A stretch of DNA of 63,207 nt from a virus. The notes under the pieces are model-generated. The model did no database searches. It was not told the origin of the DNA and saw only the letters and a list, made by a program, of their open reading frames with translations. The number at the start of each line of letters is the position of its first letter. Positions within the stretch are counted from its first letter, which is position 1. Below are positions 7,101-15,339 of the stretch, piece after piece. A program made the position numbers and the translations under genes. The stretch is from positions 1-63,207 of IMG/VR virus record IMGVR_UViG_3300013102_000033; one strand, written 5' to 3'.

Positions 7101-8043
7101 ATCCAAGCAGCCCCCTAACATATTCTTGAGTGAACATTTGGCGATTCTCCAGCGACCAGACTTTGTCAGTATACATTGCACCTAGCTTAGCTTTACGGTT
7201 AGCATCAAGGATAGTCTCAGCTTTTGCATCAATCATATCAGCCGCATTGACAATCCATGCTTCGAGGAACTTAGGAGTCATTGGAGAACCGTACTCAAGC
7301 TTTCCATGATGTGACACCATAATGTGCTGCAACAAGTCAAGCGCTTTTGAGTTCTCTTCGGTGCGATATTTCTCAGAATGTTTCACTCCAGCTACAAGGT
7401 GCTCAATCATGTTGCCTTCTTCAGTGAACTCGATAGAAGCGCCATCAAACATGTACACCCAAAGTTTACCGAAGTCATGCAGCAATCCACCAATAGTGCA
7501 AAGGTCAATATCAGCGGTAGGGATAAGCGTTGCAAGCTCACGCGCTTTAATAGCTACATCTACAGAGTGCTTCAATTGAGCACCAACGTATGCATGGTGC
7601 ACTGACTTAGCGGCCGGCAGCGTTCTCCATTGCTTATCGTAATCAGAGAATATTTGCATAGCCAAGTCCTGTAGATGTACATGCCCGCAGTATGACATCA
7701 AACGCTCTGCTTCTTTCATGTACAAGTCAATATCCACATCGCCAGACGGTACAAATGCTTCAGGACCATACTCTTCGTTCTTGGTGATGACTTTAATGTT
7801 GAGCTGCTTTGCACCCATCCATTCTTGCACTGTAGCATGTACGTTGAGAACAGTGTTCTTTGGCGGTGGATTCTTATCACCATAGTCCCAGTGGTTGCCA
7901 CTGATAGTGTCTGTTCCATCAAATACCGTGAGATTCAGATAAGGCTTATTGCCTGGTGGCTTAGTCTTCTTAGGAATAGCTTCAGATACGATAGCGATAA
8001 GTACAATGTTGTCACCGACGTTAAGATCTTTGATTTTGAGCAT
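7042..8043 (-). CDS. YhaM-like 3'-5' exonuclease (OB fold + HD domain)
   Basis: 333 residues, compared with about 314 for B. subtilis YhaM. Residues 1-90 form the OB-fold (VGDNIVLIAIVSEAIPKKTK, LNLTVFDGTDTISGNHW); the HD domain follows, with HHAYVGAQLKHSVDV, GGLLHDFGK (the metal-binding HD) and IMVSHHGK. The family degrades RNA or single-stranded DNA 3' to 5', so it could process replication intermediates or turn over mRNA. GGAGG precedes the ATG. Confidence 0.9.
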   Translation of the reverse strand: MLKIKDLNVGDNIVLIAIVSEAIPKKTKPPGNKPYLNLTVFDGTDTISGNHWDYGDKNPPPKNTVLNVHATVQEWMGAKQLNIKVITKNEEYGPEAFVPSGDVDIDLYMKEAERLMSYCGHVHLQDLAMQIFSDYDKQWRTLPAAKSVHHAYVGAQLKHSVDVAIKARELATLIPTADIDLCTIGGLLHDFGKLWVYMFDGASIEFTEEGNMIEHLVAGVKHSEKYRTEENSKALDLLQHIMVSHHGKLEYGSPMTPKFLEAWIVNAADMIDAKAETILDANRKAKLGAMYTDKVWSLENRQMFTQEYVRGLLGYDELGADTSGDNQPSESVD

Positions 8044-8047
8044 TTAA

Positions 8048-8644
8048 TTAACCCTCCAAATATTCAATAGTATGAATGCCTTTTTTAAGATAATCATCGA
8101 GCGTACCATTCATTGGGATAAGACGCTTAGTATCTTGCTGGCCTTCAGTGAATACAAGACTCACATAGCCAGGATTAAACAATTCGTCTACAGCCAGCAC
8201 AGTGTCTTTCAAGTTAATCTTGTAGACACCACCTACTTCAAAGCCAAGCTTTGGCGCTGTGTACAAGGCAAGCTCATTGATAGCGTAGCTGTAACGAGAG
8301 CGTTGCTCAGAATACTTTTCAATCTTGTTTGACACAACGACGACGCGGTTCTTATGAAATTCATAACCTACAACTTTACCAATGAGTGCATTTTCAATAT
8401 TAGCAGAAAGCAATGAACGAATTTGTGAATGAAGTGGGAATAAGTCAGAGCATACTTCTTGTAATGAGCTAAGAGGTATCATTGATGTTGACCCAATGCC
8501 GTACATAGAACCATCATCAAAGTTTTCTATCGTACGCACTTCATGATGTATAATACCTGCTACATGCTGAGCCAACCCAGTGAGCACTACATGACGACCA
8601 TGCAAGAACAATCTTTGGCCTAGTCTATAATCCACGCAACCCAT
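8048..8644 (-). CDS. Hypothetical protein
   Basis: 198 residues. Starts MGCVDYRLGQRLFLHGRHVV and is mainly beta-stranded, with segments resembling small barrel folds (GKVVGYEFHKNRVVVVSNKI, GGVYKINLKDTVLAVDELF). GAGGGG precedes the ATG two bases after the upstream stop. Conserved placement next to the YhaM-like gene suggests a nucleic-acid role, but nothing specific can be assigned. Confidence 0.65.
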   Translation of the reverse strand: MGCVDYRLGQRLFLHGRHVVLTGLAQHVAGIIHHEVRTIENFDDGSMYGIGSTSMIPLSSLQEVCSDLFPLHSQIRSLLSANIENALIGKVVGYEFHKNRVVVVSNKIEKYSEQRSRYSYAINELALYTAPKLGFEVGGVYKINLKDTVLAVDELFNPGYVSLVFTEGQQDTKRLIPMNGTLDDYLKKGIHTIEYLEG

Positions 8645-8646
8645 AA

Positions 8647-9024
8647 TTACCCCTCCAGTTCTTTGAGTTGGATAAGCATTGAAGCAACTTCAGCGTCTTC
8701 CTCAGCCATGATGCTATACATACGTTGAGTTTCAAACTGACGTTGCTTAGCAGCAAGTTGTGCACGAAGTGCTTTAGCGTGCTCTTCACGTTGAATACGT
8801 TTGACATGCGCTTCCAGGTCAACCTTGCATACAATCCACTTTGTAGCACGACCTGAGAAGCTGTCAGCGACTTCCCTGATCTCTTTGATAACGCCAACAG
8901 AATAGCCGCGAGCAGTGTCACATACTACAGTGTCATTTGCCTTTGCAACGTCGTCAGCAATGTAGAATTCATACAGCTTAATTTCCCCAACAAACTTAAC
9001 CTTCGCGATCTTCTTCATTTTCAT
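8647..9024 (-). CDS. Hypothetical protein
   Basis: About 125 residues beginning MKMKKIAKVKFVGEIKLYEF. Two ATGs (9024, 9018) follow AAAAGGAG. N-terminal beta-rich domain (TVVCDTARGYSVGVIKEI resembles the small barrel seen in other phage SH3-like proteins), then a long basic/acidic coiled-coil (HVKRIQREEHAKALRAQLAA). Overlaps the small acidic gene upstream. Function unknown. Confidence 0.6.
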   Translation of the reverse strand: MKMKKIAKVKFVGEIKLYEFYIADDVAKANDTVVCDTARGYSVGVIKEIREVADSFSGRATKWIVCKVDLEAHVKRIQREEHAKALRAQLAAKQRQFETQRMYSIMAEEDAEVASMLIQLKELEG

Positions 9025-9112
9025 CAAGCTCCTTTTTGTATTGTTCAATTTCATCTTGCTCTTGCTTAGGCTTCTTGTCCTCGCCCCACAGTGGTTGGCT
9101 GAATCTATCCAT
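8996..9112 (-). CDS. Small acidic protein
   Basis: 38 residues (MDRFSQPLWGEDKK..., ending ENEEDREG), highly charged. The ATG overlaps the preceding stop as TAATG and the frame overlaps the next gene by about 29 bases in a different phase. The coupling makes it a credible gene despite its size. No function recognised. Confidence 0.55.
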   Translation of the reverse strand: MDRFSQPLWGEDKKPKQEQDEIEQYKKELDENEEDREG

Positions 9113-9447
9113 TAGTATCGATTCTCCTCTGCTGTGTCCCAATAGACTTTAGTACCTTCTAACGGGAAGTTTGGTGCAAGCTGTATTGCCTTGCTTATTA
9201 ATAACAGTAGCTCAGCGGCAGGCGTTGTAACTACCATATCAACCGGAATCTTTACTGGTGTTGTGTGTCCGTTTCCGTTAGGCATCCATTCAGGGGTGTC
9301 TTCCTTCCTGTAAAACTCACGGACGTTCACTGACTTGACACCTTTCTGAGACACAATAGAAACTACAAGCTTTATATTCTTGCCTTTGATGACTTCGCCG
9401 ACGTATTCATAATTGTCATACAGCTTACGTCTAGTTCTTTTCACCAT
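9112..9447 (-). CDS. PC4/YdbC-like single-stranded DNA-binding protein
   Basis: 111 residues. The block KSVNVREFYRKEDTPEWMPN, with a following strand and the C-terminal helix AAELLLLISKAIQLA, matches the layout of the PC4/YdbC fold, which dimerises and binds single-stranded DNA. A basic N-terminus (MVKRTRRK) supports DNA binding. Assignment is by pattern only. The position beside a polymerase operon is consistent. Confidence 0.5.
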   Translation of the reverse strand: MVKRTRRKLYDNYEYVGEVIKGKNIKLVVSIVSQKGVKSVNVREFYRKEDTPEWMPNGNGHTTPVKIPVDMVVTTPAAELLLLISKAIQLAPNFPLEGTKVYWDTAEENRY

Positions 9448-10285
9448 CCCTTGCTAATGCCTCCTTAAGTGCTAACAGCATATCTTTACCTTTACCAGTA
9501 AAGCCAAACAATAATGCTTTCTGTTTATTTGGCGGTACACTGATAGTATACTTACCGTTCAAATAACCCAAGAAACCGTAATCCCATACATTACTGAAGT
9601 CGTTGAATTGCTGTGTTGATAAGGTTAGTTCGATCAATAAATCATACAGCTTACCGGTGTACCAAGCCCGCTCAAGCTTCTCAAAGATGTCATCTTTATT
9701 AGGCCAATCTTCTTTGTGTTCAATCACATCAGTAGCAGCCAATACACAGAAGTTTTTGAAAGCATCTTCAAAGTACATCTGATCACCAAATGTGAAACGC
9801 TCGTAGCCTGTATGATTATTGATAAGCGTCACTTCACAGAAGTGATTAGCTGTCTTGATGACATTGTTAGCTAGCTCTTGACCAGCAGTAATCCAATCAC
9901 TAAGTAAGAATGATTTACCGAAATAATCGATTGGATCAACGCGCTTTCCTTCAAAGAAGAATGGATTGTAGATCGTTTGTCCGCGATATTCAAATGTAAT
10001 GAAGTAGTCTTGTTTTCCTTTTTGATTGAACGTGTTAATCTGATGAGCACCAATTGCCATGAGCGCTGGCATATCAAGATTAGCCTCTTCTACAAGAAGT
10101 TTCACTAATGCTTCGCTGATGTAGCAATATGCATCAGCACTGAATGGCAGAGCAGTATTGAAAGTATCAATAGTAATTTTGAGATCAAAACTTGGGTCGT
10201 ACTTACCTGTCCATACCATTGTATCAGCTGCGGCATCCATGGTCTTAATAGTTTCGACGAGTTTTAAAACAGTTTCCTTTGCCAA
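9431..10285 (-). CDS. Hypothetical protein
   Basis: 284 residues with a probable TTG start at 10285 preceded by GGGAGG at 8 bases. Mixed alpha/beta and acidic; contains NPFFFEGKRVDPIDYFGKSF and FGDQMYFEDAFKNF segments but no motif I recognise. First gene of a leftward transcription unit with its own sigma-A-like promoter. The last 17 bases overlap the PC4-like gene. Confidence 0.7.
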   Translation of the reverse strand: MAKETVLKLVETIKTMDAAADTMVWTGKYDPSFDLKITIDTFNTALPFSADAYCYISEALVKLLVEEANLDMPALMAIGAHQINTFNQKGKQDYFITFEYRGQTIYNPFFFEGKRVDPIDYFGKSFLLSDWITAGQELANNVIKTANHFCEVTLINNHTGYERFTFGDQMYFEDAFKNFCVLAATDVIEHKEDWPNKDDIFEKLERAWYTGKLYDLLIELTLSTQQFNDFSNVWDYGFLGYLNGKYTISVPPNKQKALLFGFTGKGKDMLLALKEALARDGEKN

Positions 10286-10320
10286 TTTATTTTCCTCCCT
10301 TTTCTCATTGCCTATAACTT

Positions 10321-10349
10321 ATTATACCATATTTTACCGCAGCCGAACA
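10321..10349 (-). promoter_or_regulatory. Sigma-A-like promoter for the 10285 operon
   Basis: Minus strand: TGTTCG, 17-base spacer, TATAAT preceded by TGG (extended -10). Belongs to the promoter family described for 13021, 20935, 27762, 56467, 58791 and others. A second element in this gap, TATATTATAATAGAAGGAAC on the plus strand (10387-10406), recurs near 29541. Confidence 0.6.
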
Positions 10350-10411
10350 TCAGTATTTCTCTTCTCTAAAGTATCACTTCTCCCTTATATTATAATAGAA
10401 GGAACAGGTAA

Positions 10412-12424
10412 TTAAGCTGCTATGTCAAACACACTTCCATCAAAAACATTGTAGGAAAGCGTGCGTTCCATCTCTTCAGCTGTCAATGGTTCGAAGCCGA
10501 TATCCTCAGCAGGTGAAACCTTCTGACCCCATGATGGATCCCCATACTCGGCACCAGCCGTGATAGGCACTCTGAACGTTTCAAAGTCAGACATCAACCA
10601 TCTGATCTTAGGCGCCAAGAACGTTTCTGAATTATGGATTTCTGGTAACAATTCATCATGTACAATATTAACTACACGTGACTTGTACTCATGAGCGCGT
10701 AGGAACTTATAGATCAATATCAGCTTGGATTTGATGTAATCTGCTGCGGCGCCTTGGATAAGAGCATTTGGTGCCTTGTACACTTCGTCAGATTTCAAGC
10801 GTCTGCGTCTGCCATAGAAGTTACGCACATAGCCTCTTGTTCTTGTTACACGCTGCACTGTACCAATGAATGGCTCAATTTCAGGCATGCTAGCGTAGTA
10901 GTTACGTTTGAATCTGCGTGCATCATTGATTGTCATCTTCAGGGAGATAGACGTTGCTTCGTCGCCTTGTCCATATACAATAGAGAAGTTAACTGTCTTG
11001 GCTTTCTGACGCTCTTCACCATCAGGGTCAATCTCACTGATATCCTTGTTATATATAAGAGCCGCTGTGGCGCTGTGAATATCGTGACCGTTTTTAATAG
11101 CTTCGATCAGAGCCGTTGCTTGGGCGTAGTGAGCAAGCAACCGGTATTCTATCTGGTCTAAGTCCATGAACCACAGGGTATACCCATCGGCCGGAAGGAA
11201 CAACCGTCTAACACGCTTATCTTTCTTCGGCAATGTTTGCAGAGCTGGCTTGGTGATTGACATACGCCCTGTAGTTGCCTCAGTCTGATTGATCGAGCAG
11301 TGTACCTTGTGCTCAGCGTCGCGTTGGTCATAAATACCGACGGCATAAGTGTTTAAAAGCTTTTCATTTTTGCGATACGCCTGAATCTTAACTACAAGTT
11401 CAATGCCCATAGCTTCGAAGCGCTCAAGCTGCTTCTTATCCAAGCATACATTACCTTTATCAGTATACTGGAACAGGTCTTTATTAACACCCATACCAAG
11501 CATTGCTTTATGAATCTGTGGATTAGAGTTCATATTAAATTCGTATCCAACGGCATCATATACTGCTTGTTCTTGCTCATCTACAATCTTGCGAAGCTCC
11601 TTCTTAAGAGGCTCTTCGTAATCAGGGTCTGATGTCATACCATAGCGTTCCATTGCATACAATGCAAACATATCTTCTAATTCAGTTTCATACAGCGTCT
11701 CAAGCTCATCTTCAATAAGCTTCTTATACTCAGACATGAATACCCAGTAACCGTTCCACACATCGGCATTAGCATATTGACTTAAAAGCTCTCTGACGAT
11801 CATACGGTAGTCTGTAACCTTATTAACTTGCTTGTAGTTATCGACCATGTATTCAAACTTGACGATACCGCGTGGGTGCTTCTCAGCAAGGTCTCTGAGT
11901 TGGAATGAGTGCCGGTTTTCATTGGCAAGCTTAGCAATAACTACAGTATCGTGTATCTTACCAATAATCTTCATGCGAATGTTAGCCAGCATGTGCATAT
12001 CAAACTTTGCATTATGAAAGATGAATTCAATTTCAGGGTCCAGGAACCAGCAGTTAAGCTTCTTAAATTCAGCGTAGTCATTTTCAATAGAGTCATACAG
12101 CGTTACTGAGTTTATGCCGTCACAAAAGCTCACGCAAAACGGAAGATCTACAGGCACAGCTTTCTTACCAGTGCCAATCCATCTACGAACATGCGTCGCT
12201 GGGATGTCGTGATTTTTGACCTTCATTGCATAGTCTTCCGTATCGCATACCAGGAACTTACGTCCTAGGAACTCAAACGGCTTAATCAATCGTATCACAT
12301 CTTCTGCCTTGTTAGTGTCATAGAAGTTAGGCAGCATATGATCTTTGAACGTCGGCGCATGATAAGTCATGTTAGCCCCTTTCTTAATAACTGGGGCTTT
12401 CTTCGGTTTAATTACTGGTGCCAT
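10412..12424 (-). CDS. polA: Family A DNA polymerase with 3'-5' exonuclease domain
   Basis: 670 residues. The N-terminal proofreading exonuclease shows motif ExoI (FLVCDTEDYAMK) and ExoII (EFIFHNAKFDMH). The polymerase half carries motif A (FMDLDQIEYRLLAHY), motif B (KAKTVNFSIVYGQG, the O-helix) and motif C (NIVHDELLPEI). No 5'-3' exonuclease domain is present, as in T7-type enzymes. This is the replicative polymerase of the phage. Its ATG overlaps the stop of the winged-helix gene (TAATG). Confidence 0.97.
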   Translation of the reverse strand: MAPVIKPKKAPVIKKGANMTYHAPTFKDHMLPNFYDTNKAEDVIRLIKPFEFLGRKFLVCDTEDYAMKVKNHDIPATHVRRWIGTGKKAVPVDLPFCVSFCDGINSVTLYDSIENDYAEFKKLNCWFLDPEIEFIFHNAKFDMHMLANIRMKIIGKIHDTVVIAKLANENRHSFQLRDLAEKHPRGIVKFEYMVDNYKQVNKVTDYRMIVRELLSQYANADVWNGYWVFMSEYKKLIEDELETLYETELEDMFALYAMERYGMTSDPDYEEPLKKELRKIVDEQEQAVYDAVGYEFNMNSNPQIHKAMLGMGVNKDLFQYTDKGNVCLDKKQLERFEAMGIELVVKIQAYRKNEKLLNTYAVGIYDQRDAEHKVHCSINQTEATTGRMSITKPALQTLPKKDKRVRRLFLPADGYTLWFMDLDQIEYRLLAHYAQATALIEAIKNGHDIHSATAALIYNKDISEIDPDGEERQKAKTVNFSIVYGQGDEATSISLKMTINDARRFKRNYYASMPEIEPFIGTVQRVTRTRGYVRNFYGRRRRLKSDEVYKAPNALIQGAAADYIKSKLILIYKFLRAHEYKSRVVNIVHDELLPEIHNSETFLAPKIRWLMSDFETFRVPITAGAEYGDPSWGQKVSPAEDIGFEPLTAEEMERTLSYNVFDGSVFDIAA

Positions 12425-12660
12425 TATTTAACCACCTCATATTTGTATCGGATATAATTCGCGTTAAAAGCCTTTGTAGCTTCACGTTTGATAGTACCTT
12501 CTTCAAGCATTTCTTCAAGTATGAAGCGCGCTCGATTAGGGTTAATGCCGGCTTCCTTAGCAATCTTAGACACAGCTACAGTTTGACCTTCAAGCTTCTT
12601 AACGGCTGCTTTCAAGTCAACCTTTTCATGTGGTTCAATCTTAAGCTTCATACCAGCCAT
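12424..12660 (-). CDS. Winged-helix DNA-binding protein
   Basis: 78 residues. AVSKIAKEAGINPNRARFIL, then EEMLEEGTIKR, reads as a helix-turn-helix followed by a wing, as in small transcriptional regulators. Sits directly upstream of, and translationally coupled to, the DNA polymerase, so it could be an autoregulator of this operon or a replication accessory protein. Confidence 0.65.
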   Translation of the reverse strand: MAGMKLKIEPHEKVDLKAAVKKLEGQTVAVSKIAKEAGINPNRARFILEEMLEEGTIKREATKAFNANYIRYKYEVVK

Positions 12661-12843
12661 TTATTGGCCTCCCTCTACAGTCAATTGAATAAAGTTTGTG
12701 TACTCAGTTATTTCTATAATGCGATTAGTAGTAATTTGCACTTGAATTTCTGTGGCCAAAGACCTAGCATTTCTAGCACCAAACACTTTACCTTGTTGCA
12801 TACGTTTAAACTGTTCAAGCGTTAAATAAAGCGTAATAAACAT
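12661..12843 (-). CDS. Hypothetical protein
   Basis: 60 residues (MFITLYLTLEQFKRMQQGKV...). Preceded by GGGGGTGA, it abuts the next gene with one base between stop and start. First gene of the polymerase operon, downstream of the 111-bp palindromic element. No family recognised. Confidence 0.65.
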   Translation of the reverse strand: MFITLYLTLEQFKRMQQGKVFGARNARSLATEIQVQITTNRIIEITEYTNFIQLTVEGGQ

Positions 12844-12859
12844 CGAAAATCACCCCCAA

Positions 12860-12970
12860 TTTAACTTGTTACAAGTGTACGATCTTTGTTACAAGCCCGT
12901 GATAGCTAGGCAAGGTGTTTATAAGGGCCTATTAATCACGGACCCGTAAAGGGGCGTTATACGCGTCCGG
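12860..12970 (-). promoter_or_regulatory. 111-bp multi-palindrome element, copy 1
   Basis: Aligns over its whole length with 29587-29698 (same orientation) and 56156-56267 (opposite orientation), about 70-75% identical by eye. Shared parts are the near-palindrome ACTTGT-T-ACAAGT, the core CGTGATAGCTAGG, a TTTATAAG block and the paired arms CGGACCCGT / ACGCGTCCG. It lies upstream of the polymerase operon. It may be a transcription-factor site array, a promoter for the phage sigma factor, or a leader structure. Confidence 0.7.
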
Positions 12971-12981
12971 GATTTTACAGT

Positions 12982-13014
12982 TTATCATAAGGGGCCACCA
13001 AAATCAGCCCCTTT
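12982..13014. terminator. Hairpin upstream of the polymerase operon
   Basis: Inverted repeat AAGGGGC ... GCCCCTT around an A-rich loop, between the 13021 promoter and the 111-bp element. The following T-run is weak on both strands, so it could be an attenuator rather than a full terminator. Confidence 0.4.
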
Positions 13015-13020
13015 AGGTAT

Positions 13021-13049
13021 ATTATACCACATATTTTATAACGCGTACA
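13021..13049 (-). promoter_or_regulatory. Sigma-A-like promoter for the polymerase operon
   Basis: Minus strand: TGTACG, 17-base spacer, TATAAT with an extended TGG. The transcript would carry a leader of about 170 bases containing the hairpin and the 111-bp element before the first gene at 12843. Confidence 0.6.
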
Positions 13050-13062
13050 CAGCCAATTTCAA

Positions 13063-13227
13063 TTATTTACCATCAGGTTTAAACAAAGCCTTCGTTAATT
13101 CCAGCGCAATACGCATAGAATCTTCATGGCTAAAACCTGCTGCTATATGCGCATCATAGTTGGCTTTAGTTATTTTAGCTATGTCTTTAACTGCTTCAAA
13201 GAATTGATCAAGATCAGCTACGTTCAT
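13063..13227 (-). CDS. Small phage protein
   Basis: 54 residues (MNVADLDQFFEAVKDIAKIT...). The pattern 'ANYDAHIAAGFSHEDSMRIA' is typical of a short helical protein found in many phages, with no known role. GGGAGG lies 9 bases before the ATG; the gene overlaps the upstream gene by 14 bases. Last gene of its unit before the polymerase promoter. Confidence 0.7.
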   Translation of the reverse strand: MNVADLDQFFEAVKDIAKITKANYDAHIAAGFSHEDSMRIALELTKALFKPDGK

Positions 13228-13597
13228 CTTCGTCTACCTCCCTTAAATCTGGTCTTGGTGAATACAAGCGAATTTCGAAAGTTACGGCCGCTGGGTCGCT
13301 GCTTCTTAGTCTTGCTCGCATGTACTGTATGGCCTTATGCTCATAAGGTACATTCCATACATGAAGCACTTGCACATCATAAGCTGCTGCTCTGAATACA
13401 TCCATATCTTCATAAGTAGCAGACCACTCACGCCACTCAGATTTCTGTCTGTAGTCATAAGCGCCTACAACCATAAGCTTGTGACTGTGGATATACGCAC
13501 GGGTACTCTCAGATAAGGTCCTAAGGGAGGGTACTACAACTGCCGCACCAACCTGATGGTAAGCTTCATCTAACACCTCAAGCAAGGTCTTGTTCAT
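13214..13597 (-). CDS. Hypothetical protein
   Basis: 127 residues from the ATG at 13597, which overlaps the deaminase stop (ATGA). Alternating strands and helices (GAAVVVPSLRTLSESTRAYI, KLMVVGAYDYRQ) could be a Rossmann-like fold. Acidic end (REVDEDERS). No recognised family. Confidence 0.65.
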   Translation of the reverse strand: MNKTLLEVLDEAYHQVGAAVVVPSLRTLSESTRAYIHSHKLMVVGAYDYRQKSEWREWSATYEDMDVFRAAAYDVQVLHVWNVPYEHKAIQYMRARLRSSDPAAVTFEIRLYSPRPDLREVDEDERS

Positions 13598-14007
13598 ACT
13601 TTGATCACCTGTATTCCCGCATGGCGGAGTAATGTGATGCCTGTATCTTCTTTCCAATCAGTGATGTAATACACTGTCTTGAAACCACCTGGCGCATTTA
13701 TGATCGCCGCGGCGCATACGTTACAGGGAGCCAGTGTAGTTATCATCACTTTGTCTTGCCCTGTGTAACTGTTCTTTATCAAGCAGTTAATCTCAGCATG
13801 TACGCAACCATATTTGGTATCGATCTTACACATGCAATCTACAAGGTTTTTTGGCCCGCCGTTAATGCCGATGCTATGCACTTGGCTAAACTCCGCATCT
13901 GTGATAATAGCTGCGACGCCGCGTTCACAACACTTAGATAGGCTAGCGAGGTTGTTAGTGAAGTTAATGAATACCGCTAGCTTTCTGTCTTTACTAGACA
14001 CTGCCAT
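13594..14007 (-). CDS. Deoxycytidylate deaminase family protein
   Basis: 137 residues. The zinc-dependent deaminase signature is clear: CVHAEINCL (HAE, zinc ligand and catalytic glutamate) and TLAPCNVCA (PCxxC, the other zinc ligands). Substrate is probably dCMP, giving dUMP for the phage ThyA; a related cytidine/guanine deaminase specificity cannot be ruled out. The ATG at 14007 is favoured over a GTG one codon earlier. Confidence 0.88.
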   Translation of the reverse strand: MAVSSKDRKLAVFINFTNNLASLSKCCERGVAAIITDAEFSQVHSIGINGGPKNLVDCMCKIDTKYGCVHAEINCLIKNSYTGQDKVMITTLAPCNVCAAAIINAPGGFKTVYYITDWKEDTGITLLRHAGIQVIKV

Positions 14008-14617
14008 CACGCACCTTCTCTATTTGCATTATGAAGTATTCAATCAATCGTTCCTTGCGTTCTGGCTTAATGAAGTGTTGCTTATCAATCCATGAGAAAG
14101 GATTGTCAGTCACGCGCTTATGATCTGCACATGTACCGCACACAGGATACATGTTCCATGGAGCATAACGTCCGCCATCTTCGAAGTGTATAAAGAATTG
14201 GCGGGCTTCAATATGCGGGTTACCACACAATGCACATCCATTAAAGAAGGCACATGCCTCTAACCATTGTTCTTCGGTCATTGGCTTAAACGGCAGTTGT
14301 GTAGAAGCTTTCCAGTCCTCATAGATCTTGTTGGCTGCGGCACGGCGATCAGCGTGGTATCGTCTGTTGTATTGCAAGTCCCACTCTGGGTTTTCTTGCT
14401 TAAAAGCATTGCCGCGTACCGATCTACAAAGCTTGCAGATATTGTCTTTGTAACCATTGTTTTTGATATAAAAGTTGTTGAGATACTTCCATTCCCCGCA
14501 GTCTGAACACTGGTGAATATCAATGAATGATTTGCAGAAGCGGCATTTACCAAGATTGTAGCTGAGAGGGAACTCCCAGCCACATTCAGGGTTAGTACAT
14601 TTTCTTACTGATTGCAT
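13994..14617 (-). CDS. HNH-like zinc protein
   Basis: 207 residues. Successive cysteine pairs: C...C...CRFC, CSDCG ... CKLC (the shared zinc module), then a candidate HNH core CALCG ... FIHFEDGG ... MYPVCGTCADHKR. The central histidine and C-terminal CxxC with an asparagine-containing loop (WNMYP) fit the HNH fold, although the HH pair is imperfect. Possibly a homing endonuclease or DNA-nicking enzyme. Stop overlaps the deaminase start. Confidence 0.65.
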   Translation of the reverse strand: MQSVRKCTNPECGWEFPLSYNLGKCRFCKSFIDIHQCSDCGEWKYLNNFYIKNNGYKDNICKLCRSVRGNAFKQENPEWDLQYNRRYHADRRAAANKIYEDWKASTQLPFKPMTEEQWLEACAFFNGCALCGNPHIEARQFFIHFEDGGRYAPWNMYPVCGTCADHKRVTDNPFSWIDKQHFIKPERKERLIEYFIMQIEKVRDGSV

Positions 14618-15065
14618 ATCTGAACACTGGCAGGATGTGTTTCTCTTGATGCATCAGCATTTCATAATGAAGCGTGATGTCAGCAAGTTTATGAAAGTCT
14701 GTGATATAATCTTCGCCGCGGCTCTGCAACCGTTTCCAGATATCGTCAACCTTATCAGTGCAATGAATAATGATTCCACCACCAAAAGCTTTGATGCCTT
14801 CTTCGAAATATAGCATCTGATCAGTGTCAATGTAAGATTGGTCACGCATTACTTTGCCGTATACCATTTCAGAGTACCAGCAGCGATCTACAATGAGGTC
14901 ATTGTAACTGTGACACATCTCTTCATACTCGTAATACATCAGCTGCTTTTCTTCCTCAGTCTCAGGTTTGCCGCGATGCTGGATTGGATATCCAGTCATC
15001 ATAGCAATCTTGTTAGCCAGTGTAGTCTTACCGGTTCCATCTGGTCCCTCAAGTATTATTTTCAT
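14592..15065 (-). CDS. Deoxynucleoside monophosphate / thymidylate kinase-like protein
   Basis: 157 residues. P-loop GPDGTGKTT at residues 7-15, then VDRCWYSEMVYGK (the DR(x) motif of TMP-kinase-like enzymes) and a lid-like arginine stretch (RLQSRGEDYI). Phosphorylates a (deoxy)nucleoside monophosphate, probably dTMP. Start chosen at 15065 after GGAG; it overlaps the upstream gene by 17 bases. Fits the nucleotide-supply cluster. Confidence 0.85.
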   Translation of the reverse strand: MKIILEGPDGTGKTTLANKIAMMTGYPIQHRGKPETEEEKQLMYYEYEEMCHSYNDLIVDRCWYSEMVYGKVMRDQSYIDTDQMLYFEEGIKAFGGGIIIHCTDKVDDIWKRLQSRGEDYITDFHKLADITLHYEMLMHQEKHILPVFRYAISKKMY

Positions 15066-15339
15066 TTGCACCAGCTCCCCACACAAGATCGCGAACCTCA
15101 TCTTTCATGTCCGGCGATAAAGCATTGAATGCTTCTGTTGCCATTTGCTGCAGAAGTACTAACGACTTCAGTAAAGTAAGCGCATCAGCGTTCAGAGTGT
15201 ATTCAAGATCATTCTTTTCATCACTCCAGCCAAAGGCTACAAACTCAGTATACTTCATTGCAGTGCCGCTGAGCTTAATAGTCATAACAGGCTCAGCATC
15301 CTTAGGCACTGGGTTGTTGCTTACCAGTTTAAGTTCCAT
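15049..15339 (-). CDS. Hypothetical protein
   Basis: 96 residues. N-terminal beta part (EPVMTIKLSGTAMKYTEFVA), C-terminal helices. The ATG overlaps the dUTPase stop (TAATG). No family recognised; placed between dUTPase and the kinase. Confidence 0.65.
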   Translation of the reverse strand: MELKLVSNNPVPKDAEPVMTIKLSGTAMKYTEFVAFGWSDEKNDLEYTLNADALTLLKSLVLLQQMATEAFNALSPDMKDEVRDLVWGAGANENNT

